From Cinnamomum chago (Eukaryota > Streptophyta > Magnoliopsida > Laurales > Lauraceae): a stretch of 64,000 nt of DNA. Positions 32,870-45,901 of this stretch are shown here, piece by piece (the stretch's first letter is position 1; every line of letters starts with the position of its first letter). The DNA lies in assembly GCA_038049695.1 (NCBI GenBank), contig CP142452.1, positions 27,888,501 through 27,952,500 on the forward strand, written 5' to 3'. The notes beneath the pieces are model-generated. The model was not told the DNA's origin. It saw nothing but the letters and a program-made list of their open reading frames with translations, and searched no databases. The translations under genes and the position numbers were made by a program.

Positions 32870-33863
32870 TAGGGTTGCACATGGGCAGTTCAGATCGGTT
32901 TAACACTAAAACCAACAACCAAACCGAACGTGTCGGTTTTTTAATTGACCGATCCAATCCAACCAATGGATAGGGCTTAAACCGAACCAAATGGTTCGTT
33001 TCGGTTCGGTCCGTTAAACCGTTGTTTTGTATTTTATTTTTTTGAAAATCAAACATTAAAAATTTCAAAATGACGATACGTCCCTTTGCATTTATTCCAA
33101 TGTTTAGTGCAAACATAAAAATCCAACATTCCAGACTAGACTAAATGCATATAAAAAATAATTCTACTTCAAAAGAGAGTTTGGACTAAACGCAAGCGCA
33201 CAAAAAAAAAAAAAAAAGCTTGCAGTGAAACATTCATTCCGCATGTTACCATTTGGAATTACAATAGAATAATAGTTCATGTCAATAAAAGTCACACACA
33301 AATGGAATCTGTATCAGAACCTACTGTATTTTTTTTAGAAATGAAGGTTTCTTAACACATTGGTTAGGTGAGACCAAAACCAACCATCAAAAGGCTAGGC
33401 TCTACTGGCTTTAATTTCTAGCATTTTCAAGAGTGCAGCCTTCTGATAAAAACTTTATTGAAACGAGGTAGGAATTATGATGGAAGGAAAACACCATGTA
33501 CGGTAATCCTTCCACCTGCAATGAAGTATCAAAATGCATTTGAGAGATTAGAGGAGATGCATTGAGACAGTGTTAGACGGTTAAGTTCATGTGAGAATGA
33601 AGTTATGGAATGTAACTTTGAAAGTAGTAAAAAACGAAATCCTAAAGCTAAAATAGTTTAAAAGCAACACTTAAGTTACTACATACGGTTAGTTCGGTTT
33701 AAGCGGTTAACCGTGGGCTCAAACCGATAACCGACCGATGTAAGCGGTTTTTATGATTTTCAAACCGTTAACCAAACTGATCCACTATGAACCGATCCGA
33801 ACGGCCCGGTTCGGTCGGGTCGGTTCGGTTTTACGGTGATACCAGATTTTTTGTGCAGCCCTA
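32870..33863. mobile_element. hAT-like non-autonomous element with CCGGTTCGG-rich ends
   Basis: 994 bp between TCTCTAAG (32862-32869) and TCTTTAAG (33864-33871), an 8-bp duplication with one mismatch. Termini TAGGGTTGCACA and TGTGCAGCCCTA are inverted repeats with one mismatch. Subterminal regions carry many GGTTCGG/CCGAACC and AAACCG copies in opposite orientations, as in hAT elements where transposase binds clustered subterminal motifs. No coding sequence. Confidence 0.8.
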
Positions 33864-34289
33864 TCTTTAAGAGTGATGTTAAATTTGGAGATGCTTTTTT
33901 GAAAATGAAGGCTTATGTGGCAAATTGACCCTTTACAATTTGATATCTCTGTTGGAGTATTCTCCACCCCATATGTCAAATGTAATATTTTATTATTATT
34001 ATTATTTTACTTTTTTTTTTATATTAAACTTAACTCATTGACAATAGTCCATTTGGAATAAATATAATGTAAAATATAATTTGGCATTTCACTTTTTCAC
34101 ATGCCAAATTTGACATCTCACTATCATATGCCAAATGCCACCTCATTTTTGATATAGTTGTTGGAGTGAAAATTCATGCCAAAAATTCCATGTGGCATGT
34201 GACATGTCGACCTTAGATTTGACATTTCTCTTGGATATGCTCTTAGCCTTTTTAAAATAAAATAAAATAAAATCACTGAGTCGAGTCCA

Positions 34290-34603
34290 ATCATGGACTT
34301 GCCGAGTCAGTCCGAGTTACGAGTTGGGAATCGATGGTACGCCTTTCTGTTCTTTCTGTTCTTTCTTAATCTTGGAACCCGGAATTTAGCGATTGAGAGC
34401 CCCCGGCCCGAAGCAACCAAAAAGCTCCAAAGTTACCAGATTCTCTCTCTCACTCTCTCAAAACAAGGAGGAAAAGATCTTTAACTTTTCTTTTGCAATC
34501 TTCTTTCGATATGAATTGGGTTTCCGAGTATAAATCTAAGAGAAGCGACTTGGATTAAAGATTCGAAGTTCCCGGGGCGTTTTCATGGCCGCAATCTAAC
34601 GCC
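34290..34603 (+). promoter_or_regulatory. Promoter-proximal region and 5' UTR of NC2-alpha, with upstream ORFs
   Basis: The duplicate at 16575 keeps recognisable homology here (AAAAAGCTCCAAAG, AACTTTTCTTTTGCAATCTT). A CT-rich block lies at 34441-34458. A minimal upstream ORF, ATG GCC GCA ATC TAA, occupies 34585-34599 and ends four bases before the main start; the duplicate keeps it with only a synonymous change. Another possible 15-codon upstream ORF is at 34511-34558, whose ATG is CTG in the duplicate. The transcription start is unknown, so inclusion in the mRNA is inferred. Confidence 0.55.
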
Positions 34604-37600
34604 ATGAGGAAGAAGCTCGATACCCGATTTCCAGCTGTATGCTCTCTCTGTCTCTCTCATTAATCGAAGTTAGGGGGATTCGAACTGATTTATGCTTTTT
34701 CCTCTTTTCTGCGATTTTTCATTTGGTGGGTTTTTTCTTTCTTGGGTGATTTTGGTATATGGGTGTTTGATTTTAGCTTTTGGGATTTTGTTATGTGGTC
34801 TTTTTCCCTCTTCTGGATTTGGTTTCTGGGTTATGTTGGTGATGATGGTTGAATGCTTTAAAAAAAAGTTCTTTTGGTTTTGGTATGGATGCTTTTAGTT
34901 TTGGGTGTTTTTATTTTAGATTGTTGATATATATTTTTCTTTGTTAGGGGTTTTGGTTTGGCTTTTCAGTGGATGGAATGTGATTAGAGTTCTGGATGAG
35001 AGAGAGAAAAGTATTAGTTGGTTCTGTACTAGTTGGTTGGGGTTCTTTTTTTTTCATGCCAAAGTTTGTGCAGGAAGGCTTTTGTGATTGCTTTTTGTGA
35101 GTTATGTTGTAATTGGATATCTGAAAAAGTCAGTGGAGTTGCTGTTGAAATGTATAGATACCTGCTGTTCTGTATGTTGCTATTGGCAGCTTTTCAATGT
35201 TCAGTTATCTGTGTAACTATATTATACAAAATTTCATCTGAAATGCCCTTCTGGATATATTTGAATCTGGAATTGATATTAAATAAATGGACATATTGGG
35301 TGGAGAGTATCATCTACTGAAGCAGTGATATTGTAGTAGTATGTTTGAGTGTTATTTATTTATTTATTTTGAGTATTTTCTGCTGTCTTCTTGTCTGAGA
35401 TACAAAGGGATTGGTAAAACAAGATGCGTGCATCGAATTTATGGGCTGTAAATAAAATAAAATGGTTTGAAGGATGTAGAGTCATGGTAGAATTATTGTT
35501 GCTCAGATTGGACCTTTGACATGGCTTGGATTTATATATTGATACCACCATTCTTATTTCTTGTTAAATCATTGAGTGCTCAATGCTCACAGTCAGACTT
35601 ATTGCAGTTATTGCGAAGAGTGTAAACATTCAGATACACTAGTAGAGTGTGATGCCCTCATTAGCTTAAGGAATAAGGGCTTATTCTCGGACATAAGTAA
35701 TTTTTTTTAATATGAGCTTATCTTGTTGATGATTTTTTTCTTGATTAACCCTTGCACATTTCCTTTTTATAAACCTCTTTAAAGGCATATATATGTCATT
35801 ACATAATGGTGAAAATCACTATGTCATCTTGTGTTCTCCAATGAAGGGTTTCAAGAAAAACTCTTTAAAGTCCACTGCGGTTTCTCTCCTTATATGAAAC
35901 TTTTTTACCACTTAGTGAACTCTTTCACTATTTAAAGAATTTTGACTTTTCACACCAATGGCAAAATTTCCCATCTGCTGCTTATTATACTCTTAGAAAT
36001 AATCAGTGTGAGTGACTTGTCACTTGTGATATAAAACATGTTGAACTAATTATTTGAAATGAGCCACATGCCGTTGCTGGACACATATTGGGGATGCACT
36101 GTGTTGGATTCTTCTTTTCCTAATTTACAAATTGTTTTGCTGTTAATTAAATATTATTACTCTTTCTTTTTATGGAATCTAACTAAAGATAGGATGCTTG
36201 TTACTTTGATTCTTAGCGTAAGATCTATACATTATTTCTTTTACTGGTTTATTTTTTTGCACATTATCTTATTAAAAATAATTACTAAATTGAATGTATC
36301 TAAATTTTTTTCTGAATACTAATCCTCCATTTTTGGATATGACTTTGGTTACAAGATGGCAGATAGACCTGCATTGTTATATGCGGCTAAATGATGTACA
36401 TAAAATAAACAGCAATAAATGTTCATTTGTCTGAGATGCTTGTGCTAAGATGGGTGTGCATATTATAATGTGACAAGAAATAATAGACTTAGCCACTTAG
36501 GAATGGCAGGTAGACCTGCATTGTTATAAGTGGCTGCATGTTCAATAAATGGCAATAAGAAGGTTCATTTGGCTGGGATGCTTATGCTAAGATGCGTGTG
36601 CTTATTTAAGTGACAAGAAATAATATACATAGGAAAGGAGTATATAAGATGAAATCAATAGGTGGCCCCAGTATAAGGAAATCTGGAATTTTGTTTTAGA
36701 TGGTTTGAGCATAAGCTTAGAGGACTGAAAAAGGCCCTTGTACCAAGAATTGATGTATAGCAAGGAACTAGGAGAATGAGGATATCAAGTAGACCTTGGA
36801 ATTAAGCAGCCAAAAGTGCATGTTGCATTTTAGAGTGACAGTCTGATAAATAGTATAAATGCAACCTATGTAAGGATTTTGCCAAGAATAGACTGGAATG
36901 GAGAAGCAGAATTCATGTAGCAGACCTCAGCATAGGTGGGACAAGGCTCTGATGATGATGATGTCTGGTAAATAGTATAAATATAGCTATTGTTTTGCAA
37001 TTCCTGACTTGGCCCATGAACTTGTCCAAAGCCTGACCTGGAAAATTTGGGTTTGGTTTTGACCTTATTAGAGTTATGATCAAGTTCGGATTAAGAAACC
37101 CAACTCGAAATTAGTAAGGGGCGGATCAGATTGGGCAGGATGGACACGACAGGTCATAAACCTTATCACGACCCTATCTGAAACTGACACAACCCCACCC
37201 ACCCATGTATTATGGCTTCGATCAGTTAAAAATTATAAAAGATATAAAGAAAAAGAACATACCTTTGGAGAGTCTTGGCCGATTATGTTCCTTGTTTATT
37301 TTTAGTCATCATTTTCATTTCTTACGTTAGGCAGGTCAGGTTCAAGTTTACCTGATTATAAGCGAGTCGGATATGGGTTGAGACTTCTGACCTGATCAAC
37401 AAATGGGTTGGGTTTTTGTTAGGTCAATAGCCCGTTGCTGGAGTCGGTCAACCAGGTCCAATCCCCTTAAATACAGCCGTAAATGGTGATGTGGCATTGT
37501 TCTGAAGATCGAAATCGTTTCACAAATCGTTTAAGGGGATGAATTGAATTGTATCGTGAATTGTATCTTAAATAATGGGATTTTTTAATTTTTCTACAAC

Positions 37601-40600
37601 AAATAAAAACTATAATGGAAAAAAGGAAAGAAACAGACGTAGTTGTTCATAATCCATTCATTTTCCATTTATTGTAGTATAATTACAATGATAAATAAGA
37701 CAAAGTTACAATCATATGAAGAACACAATGACATATACTAATATATCATAATGATATGCATGAATATGTAAATATGTTCAAGATATTAACATTGCTAGGA
37801 AAAATAAACAAGTTTACTGATTTTTTTCATTCTCTTTAAATAAAAAAAAATAAGAATAAAACCCAAATAATAAACCTTGCATGGTTAGGATGCTTGTTGA
37901 AGTTAAAACAGTGTTATTGAAGAGATTAAAAAAATGAAAAAAAGATTAAAAGGAAAATGCAGGACAATATCCGATACATACAGTTGAATGCTCTAGTTAC
38001 TTATTTGTTCCTCATTAATCTATGGAACCTCTTCAAAATCGTAAAAATTCTTAAGTAGTTTCACTAATCACTATATAATGTTTTAAAAATAGAGATTATA
38101 GCAAAAAAGAAAAGATAGTTACAGTAAATACTACTATTAACCTCTAGGATGGCATTCCAGCCCAGATGAATAGCTTTCATACTTGAATCCTAAGATTCAC
38201 TTCTAAATAGGATTTGTGGTATGGATACAAATCTTTTTCCTTAGGATTCAATACGAATCGTAACAAAACAATAATGTTGAAAACTGGAACCATCAAAGCC
38301 AACTTTAGATGAGATGAGGCTTCGACGATGGTGCTAATGATGACTTAGAAGTGGGGATGATACCTAAGGAGAAATCCATTGATGGCTTCATGGAGAAAAT
38401 AATGAAATATCGTTTGAGATGGTGTGGCATATACCGATTCCCCCCTCCTTGCATGTATGCACAAGTGAAATGTCACCTTGAGAGATGCTATAAGGCTTTG
38501 ATGACAATGAATGGAATATGGTTAGTCATAGATCTAGGTTTTACCTACTTTATATGCATCACTCTTTCTGTTATTGATGATCAAACAATGAGGTGATGAT
38601 GGACTGATGGTTACTTCTAGGGTTAATAAATTGAACTACGTCTCCTACTTTTTGATCAACTAATGCTTTGCGTTCTTTTCCATATCTGAAACTCTTAAGG
38701 GCTAGAATCATTGGTTTCATTCCGATAAAATATCTTTAATTGTAAAGTTACTTCACTTGCTTTCAGAATCTCGGCGTATTTTGTTCTTGGAAATCTTTTA
38801 CTTCTTTTAAGTTTTTTTCTTAACAATTCTTAATTGATTACATTTGAATTTCTTGGGCTTCCATAATGCTAGTGGACTTGTGGAGCTCAGTAGGTTATGT
38901 GAGGACGGACTCTTCTCATTGACTATGTATCGACAAGCTGTTTGAAGTCATTGAAGTCAAAAGCTTCTGCTTGTTATATTCATATGGTTATTCTGTTAAA
39001 AATAAGATAAAGAATAAAAAAAGAAAAAAATTCATGTGGGTGTTCGATACAAATGATCTGCAATGAGAGTTGCAGGAACCTAAATTAAGAGACTGATGCC
39101 ATCGTAAGCTGTCTTACCTAAGCAGACAATCATTAGGTATGGACATTGTGCTGCTATGCTAGTCTGGACTTCTGATCATACAGACACACCCCTGGACTAT
39201 TCATTAGGATGTCAATTACCGATTTCTGAAGAGTGAGTAAAGATTACTTCCTCGTGATACCAAAATTTGTGTAAATGGCCTGACAAACTGTAAGTAGAAA
39301 TTGATTTGGGGGACTGGGGAGAAGTGGAACACAGGGCACAGAGCGTTCCTGTGTAATTTGGAGTCGAGTCTGCTCATTGTTTCTTCTTTCCTTCTTTATG
39401 ATGCCACGCTCCAATAAGCTAAAATCCTGATCTAGAAAAGTTTTTATTATTACACTGCATCCATTGATAGTTATCTAGCCCTGTTAACTTTAACAAATTC
39501 AACAAGGGGTAGATAGGACTGCCCCTTTGGTAGCTTCAGTTATGTAATTTTTCCTGGGTACAATGCTCTTATTCCTGGCGGGTGTGTGTTTCTTTGATGT
39601 TATTTGGATCTTTCTTCTTTTTAATCTAATTTTATCTTTTACTGATAAGAAAAGAAAAAAAAAGAAAAAAACAGCAACATAATATCCTTGGATCATTGAT
39701 GATGATTTGTGTAAAATGTTTTTCTTTGATCTTCTTATGGCAACATAAAATGTTAGTCTCTTCATGAAATAGTTCTTCATATACATTGAAAGATTAATCA
39801 TGATAATCCATGTGAAATGGTTTTTATAGCTTCTAATGCCAGCATGAAATGGTTTTTCTTTTCTATATGTTGAGAGGCTAATCATGTATGCTGATAAATC
39901 AGCCAAAGAAGAGGCTAATTGAGTTGGTTCACTGTTTAGTGTGCCTCTTTTGCTCTTTTGCCTTAATTAAATAATAAAGGAATCCTTATCTTTCAGGAAG
40001 AAAAATAAAAGTGTGCTCTTCATGGATGGTCCCATCTCAAAGCAGCATTTTGTTGATATGTAACCCTAAGCACAAACATGACTTAACTTTTGGCATTGAA
40101 TGCAACATCTATATGTCTGTTCTTTTCATTATCCATTTATCTTCATTTCACTTTATAATATTGTAGTTTGAGATTGACCAACTTGTTATATGCATGTAAT
40201 ATCCATATTGGCACTGGAAACAACTTTTCCTGGTTATATTATACTTAACATGGTACAACGTCTTCAATATTATTCACAATTAAAAATAGTGAGCGTTACT
40301 GATCTGGAGGAAAGAATAGCATACACTTTAATTTTTGGAGTTCGTGTCTAGAAGTTTTAGATCTCTCCAATGGCTGCATATGTACTGAAGATCCTATTTG
40401 TCTTTTTTGATGTGGACAAAAGGCATCCAACAGTTTTCTCCGCTTGTTTTCTCTATCTTTTCTTTCTATCCTAATGATCCCTTTATGTAGCATCAGGATG
40501 CTTTCAGGCAAATGACCACGAACTGTTTTTTATCTTTTTCAGCTGTGATGTGCCTTTCTTCCATTTTTGCATGTGTCATTGCTACTGGGTTTCTTGTATT

Positions 40601-43600
40601 TAGCCATGAGATCTGATATTTTATATCCTTGGCAGTCTCGAATTAAAAAGATTATGCAAGCAGATGAGGATGTTGGGAAGATCGCAATGGCTGTGCCTCT
40701 ATTAGTATGTGAGTGTTCATACATTTTATGCTACTCTTGGTGATGAGAACCCTGGTTTGTTGAATATTTCAAGAGTTTAGCATTCCAGGTGTAACTTTTT
40801 GTTTATTAGCCCTTAAGAAAATTGTTTCTGCAATATCTTATTCTTGCAGAGTTATTTTATCATCCTTCTTTTCTTCTTTATTCACTGTTACGAACTGTTA
40901 GCCCTAACCAATCCAGTCCCTTGTTAATTGTATTGTTTTGAGTCCAGTTATAGCATGGTCTTTATTTATCTCCCGCTTTATTATGTTCTTGCAGCTAAAG
41001 CATTGGAGTTGTTTCTTCAAGACCTTTGTGATCGGACTTATGACATTACACTCCAAAGAGGAGCAAAGACAATGAGTTCTTTGCATTTGTAAGCCAGCAT
41101 TTTTTTTTTTTTTTAGTTTTAAAATTCTTTTCAGAGAATAAGTAAATAATTTTATCTATATCACTGCTTTCTGATTATACTCTATCAGGTGCTGTTTTCC
41201 ATTTTTTCCCCTGGTGAATAATTGTGATATTTTGTTGGTAGAAAGTTAATTTTACCACAATGTCCAATCTAAAATCTTAAGGAAAAAATGGTGAAACTGG
41301 AAGAAAATGGCCTCATTCTTTGACTGCTTCAACCCTGTTGGTCAGCTAAACTTCTAGTACTGTACTTTTCAAATTTAATATCCCTTCTATATTAGAATAT
41401 TAAGAGAATGATAGATCTCATAGTTCTGGCGAAAAGCTATTAGCACTGGATAGTATTTTGAGTGACTATTGTTCTATTTCCTTTATGTGACTGCTGCTAT
41501 AGAACTTGGATGTAATTTTTAAAATCAGATGCCCTTTAAACTGCTACTCAAGACTGATAATGGATTAATACAAACATTTTGATAGCCAGTTGGCTCACCA
41601 TCGTTACTGGTATGAAATGCCAACAGCAGTCTAATGGGCTATCGAAAGCAAAGCTTTTGTAGTTGTATCAGCACCATTATTGATGGAGGGTGGATTCCGA
41701 ATCCATTTTGGAAAAGAGAAACCAAGTGTAGGAACTGCTGACTGTACTTTGCACAATTCCTCGGACTTGAAGGAACCAACTTCTTATAGTTCATGTTCTT
41801 ACCTTCTATCGGTTTACTTCATATTCTTTCATTAATTAAGCTTAGGCAAATGTCTAATCTAGATGCAAGGGAATGGCAATCTGATTGCAGTGTAGCTCAC
41901 AAGACAGAAGGAAAACCTGGGATTTGAATGTGATTTCAACCATTGTTCTTAAAGACAAAATTGTTTTGCAAATCGTAAAAAGGGGTTGAATCAAATAATT
42001 ACATGAGTAATAGGATTTTTTATTTTATCTAGTAGTTATTCATAATCCATCAAATTTTCATCCATATAAGCATCAACACGGACAATTAAGATAATGATTC
42101 TTTCATTTGAAAAAATCATTGACATATATTAGTATTTTCTATGTGATATATCTCATCATCGTTATCAAAGCATTGTCCCAACCATGTTGGGGGTGAGCTA
42201 CATGAATTGTATTTCGCCATTCTATTCAATCTTGGGCCAAATCTTCGAATAGGTTGTACTTCTTTAGATCGTTCCTTACTACCTCCGTTCATGTTCTCTT
42301 CGGCCTATCTCATTTCTTTGAGGGGCCATCAACTTGCATAAAAAAACTTTTGCTTACCAACACCGTTGTTGACCCATGTTGGACATGTCCAAACCATCTC
42401 AAACGAGCATCTCTTATTTTATCACCTTTTGATACCACCTTTAAATGCTCCCGAATACCTCAATTCTGATTCTATCTTCCCTAGTTTTTCCATGTAGCCA
42501 TCTTGACATTCTCATCTTTGCTACACTCATTTTTTTGCTTTTTAAATAATGATATATCTATGAAGAGTTAAATATGTTAAACATATTAACACTACTAGGA
42601 AAAATAAAGGAGTTGCAAATTTTTGTCATAATTAAATCAAAAGATAAATATAAAATACAAACCATCAATGTTACATGGTTAGGATGTGTCTCATATGAAG
42701 AAGTGTTCATGAAGTGGGAACAAAAAAAGAGAAAAGAATGTAGGATGAATCCCCTTCTTTCGTCATTATGTTGTTGCATTGGAGTATTCTTCTCATTCTT
42801 TAGTCATAAGAGACCTATCAAGCTGACATGTGTAAATCTCTCTTACGACAGGCAACAAGAGCAGGCCCAGCAATTCGTTGATTGAAATGAAGGAGAAAAT
42901 GCTAGCATCTTGTATGCAATCTACATTTCCCACTCTTTTCATCTGAAATCCTAACCATCCCAAAGTTACCCTCTCTCAACTGCAACGCACACAGTGCACC
43001 ATGCGTAGCCATTGTCTTTTTCTGCATGTCCCCTAAATTTGCCCTCCGATCGTATTCATTCTGCTGCACATATACTTGCCACCCATTGAAATCATCCTCC
43101 GTCGTTCTGATAACTGTGGTAAGGATCTTTTTAGGTGGTTTATCCTCCACCTGCAAGATGTCTTCATCCCTGATTGATAAAGTTCCTCTTGAAGCACCCT
43201 GGGATGGAACCATTTCGTAGCTTTATGTTTTGCAATTTGAAAAGCAGCAAATGCTCTTTCTTCATCTGTCCTACAGGTGTCCTCATTCATGCCATCTTTC
43301 CAGTCATCTTTGCATTTACCTTCCCATGCCATTCACCACATGTGAAGTGTGCCTTTGGCATGCTGATTCCTTCCACCAACTCGGTGCTCTCAAAGGACTA
43401 CGTGAATATACTCCATCTTCCCTGTTCTATTCATTTCTGGAATGAAACTTTTCTTCCAAACCCTTTCAGGTGTGAAACTTTGTGGATAAGTTCTTCCTTG
43501 CTATAATTCCCTTCTTTCAGCATCCACACTTTGTCTACTGGAGATGAAGCCTTCCTCCTTGTCTCCTTGCTCATCTGCTCTCTGATCTAGTTAATAGTTC

Positions 43601-45796
43601 AACTGTGAAGTGCGACCTCTATCTTGTTGTAACGGAGCAAATGATATCCATGTCTAACATGAATACAGATCTACTTCAGAGTCCATACACTCCGAGATGG
43701 ATAAGGATGACATCCTTTAACATGTTCTCTATCATTTCAGTTGCCTAGTTTGCCAATGCATTAAAAGGAACATCTGTGTTAATGGATTCTTTGATTTTGG
43801 GGTTCCAAGAAAAGAGGTAAAATGAATCCCTTTTGAATTCATCCCTGTTGAACATTCTGTAAGCATGTGCCTCATCAGATAACTCCTTGAGGGCCATGCT
43901 CTCTCCCGGCTCTTCACCATTCCTTCCTATCTTCTCTATTGCAACCAGGTCATTACCTCCTTCAACTCTTTTTTTTTTTTTTTTTCGTTACCGACTAAAC
44001 CCCTTTCAAAGTAGCATTTGTTGCTTTACTCCACCTTCAGGATTCCCTCCCTCTCCTGCCCTTTTACTAGCTGCATCTACCTTTTTCATCTTCCTTGTAT
44101 CCTTGGTTATGCCTTGTATGCACTTTGCCAACCACAGTTGCATGGGCCCCTTACTGTGCTACTCTTCTGCCCTTTTCTGATGTTCGTATTCCTCCCTTCT
44201 CCCTAGCCTTTTTAACCCCCTTTCTTGACTCCATCCAAACAGTCTCTGCATTGCACATACACAAACCAGAATCCATTGCCGTCCCTTCTGCTCTGAGAAC
44301 ACATCTCTCGTGATCCCATGCCAGGAAAATTGTGTGCCAAATCTTGTGCTTTTGTTTTGGCCAGTATGTAATTGACAAAAGCTGTGATGAAATCCTTTTT
44401 CTTATTTAGTAGATAATGTTTAAATTCATTAAAAGATTAAGATCATAGAAAGTTCGGTCATACAAACCACATAAAAAGGAGTGAGTGCATTATACCCAAA
44501 CCCGAGCTACACCAAAGAAGCAACAAAAAGGAACAGTCCTATCCACCCCTTCTTTAGCTGTGATTAGAGCTTCCCACCTCCAGCACTTTGTCCGTTCTTG
44601 TTTTTTTCCTTCTTGTTGGTTCACACTTGAAATTCATATAGAGACAATTTTTCATATTTATCTACTCTGCAGGAACTATTACGTAATTTTATGGAATCAT
44701 AGTGATTTTATTGTGATTACAGTAAACATCAGTTTTTATTTTTTAAAATTACAGAATTTTAATAAAATAAAGAGGATGTTCTGGTCTCCAGCAGTAAGTT
44801 GGACAACCAGGCTAATTCATTTCCCGAATCTTCTTCTCATCTTTATTTCCCTTCTCTTTCTTCCCGTCCTCTCAAATTTCTTTCAGTTAAGGCTTTCTGT
44901 TAACACCACCCTCCCATCAGCACTAGGAGTGATTTTCTTTCCTGTACTTATTCCAGCAGAATAAAGTCTGAAAACCAGGTCAAGACTTTTATTTGTTCAT
45001 TGATGGGTGGAGAAAAATGTGGCTTGATCCCCCATTTACTGTTGGAAGGTACTCATTGCCACAACCACGAGGTTGTGGGTTCAAATCATGTTACCAACAA
45101 AAAGTGAATCTCGTTTCATGAGTTTAGAAGGTTAAAAGGTCCTATTCTTTGGGTTAAATGGCCGACACATAGGGTCTTTAACTTTTTCGTCTCAGAGATC
45201 TTGTTCTCAATTTGTTTTTCTTATTGGTTCTTACATTTTCAATTATCACCTTTTACTTTTAATTATCATTAGCCAATATTTCTCAACTAATTTTTTTTAA
45301 TTTTTGCGAATAGGAGAATTTACATTTTGCTATTTGTAGGAAAAAATGAATATTTGTATGGTGGATATTTTTTTTTTGATCATTGGTTTGAAAATGTCAA
45401 CCCAAACACGACCCAGATTTTGAAAGGGTCAACCCTAACCCTTAAATTATAGGTTGGGTTCAGGTTGTGTTGGCAGGTTTCAGTCATAGTTACCTGATTC
45501 GTAGTTCGATGAGTTCGCATTTGAATTCGCAGTTTGTAGTTCGATAAGTAATCAAATTTGAAAACACGATATGGTAGCCTCATTTAATTCGTCTTTCAAT
45601 TCGAAGTTTGAGTTCGACGAGTTCGATGCACTGCAACAAATTTGTAACTCACTTATCATCAAGTTATCCCCTTCACAGAGTTCAATGCACTGCAACAAAT
45701 TTGTAACTCACTTATCATCAAGTTATCCCTCCCACACACACACACACACACACACACCCCTCCTTCACACACACACACACACACACACACCCCTCC

Positions 45797-45833
<37 letters not shown>

Positions 45834-45866
45834 CCTTCACACACACACACACACACACACACCTCC

Positions 45867-45901
<35 letters not shown>

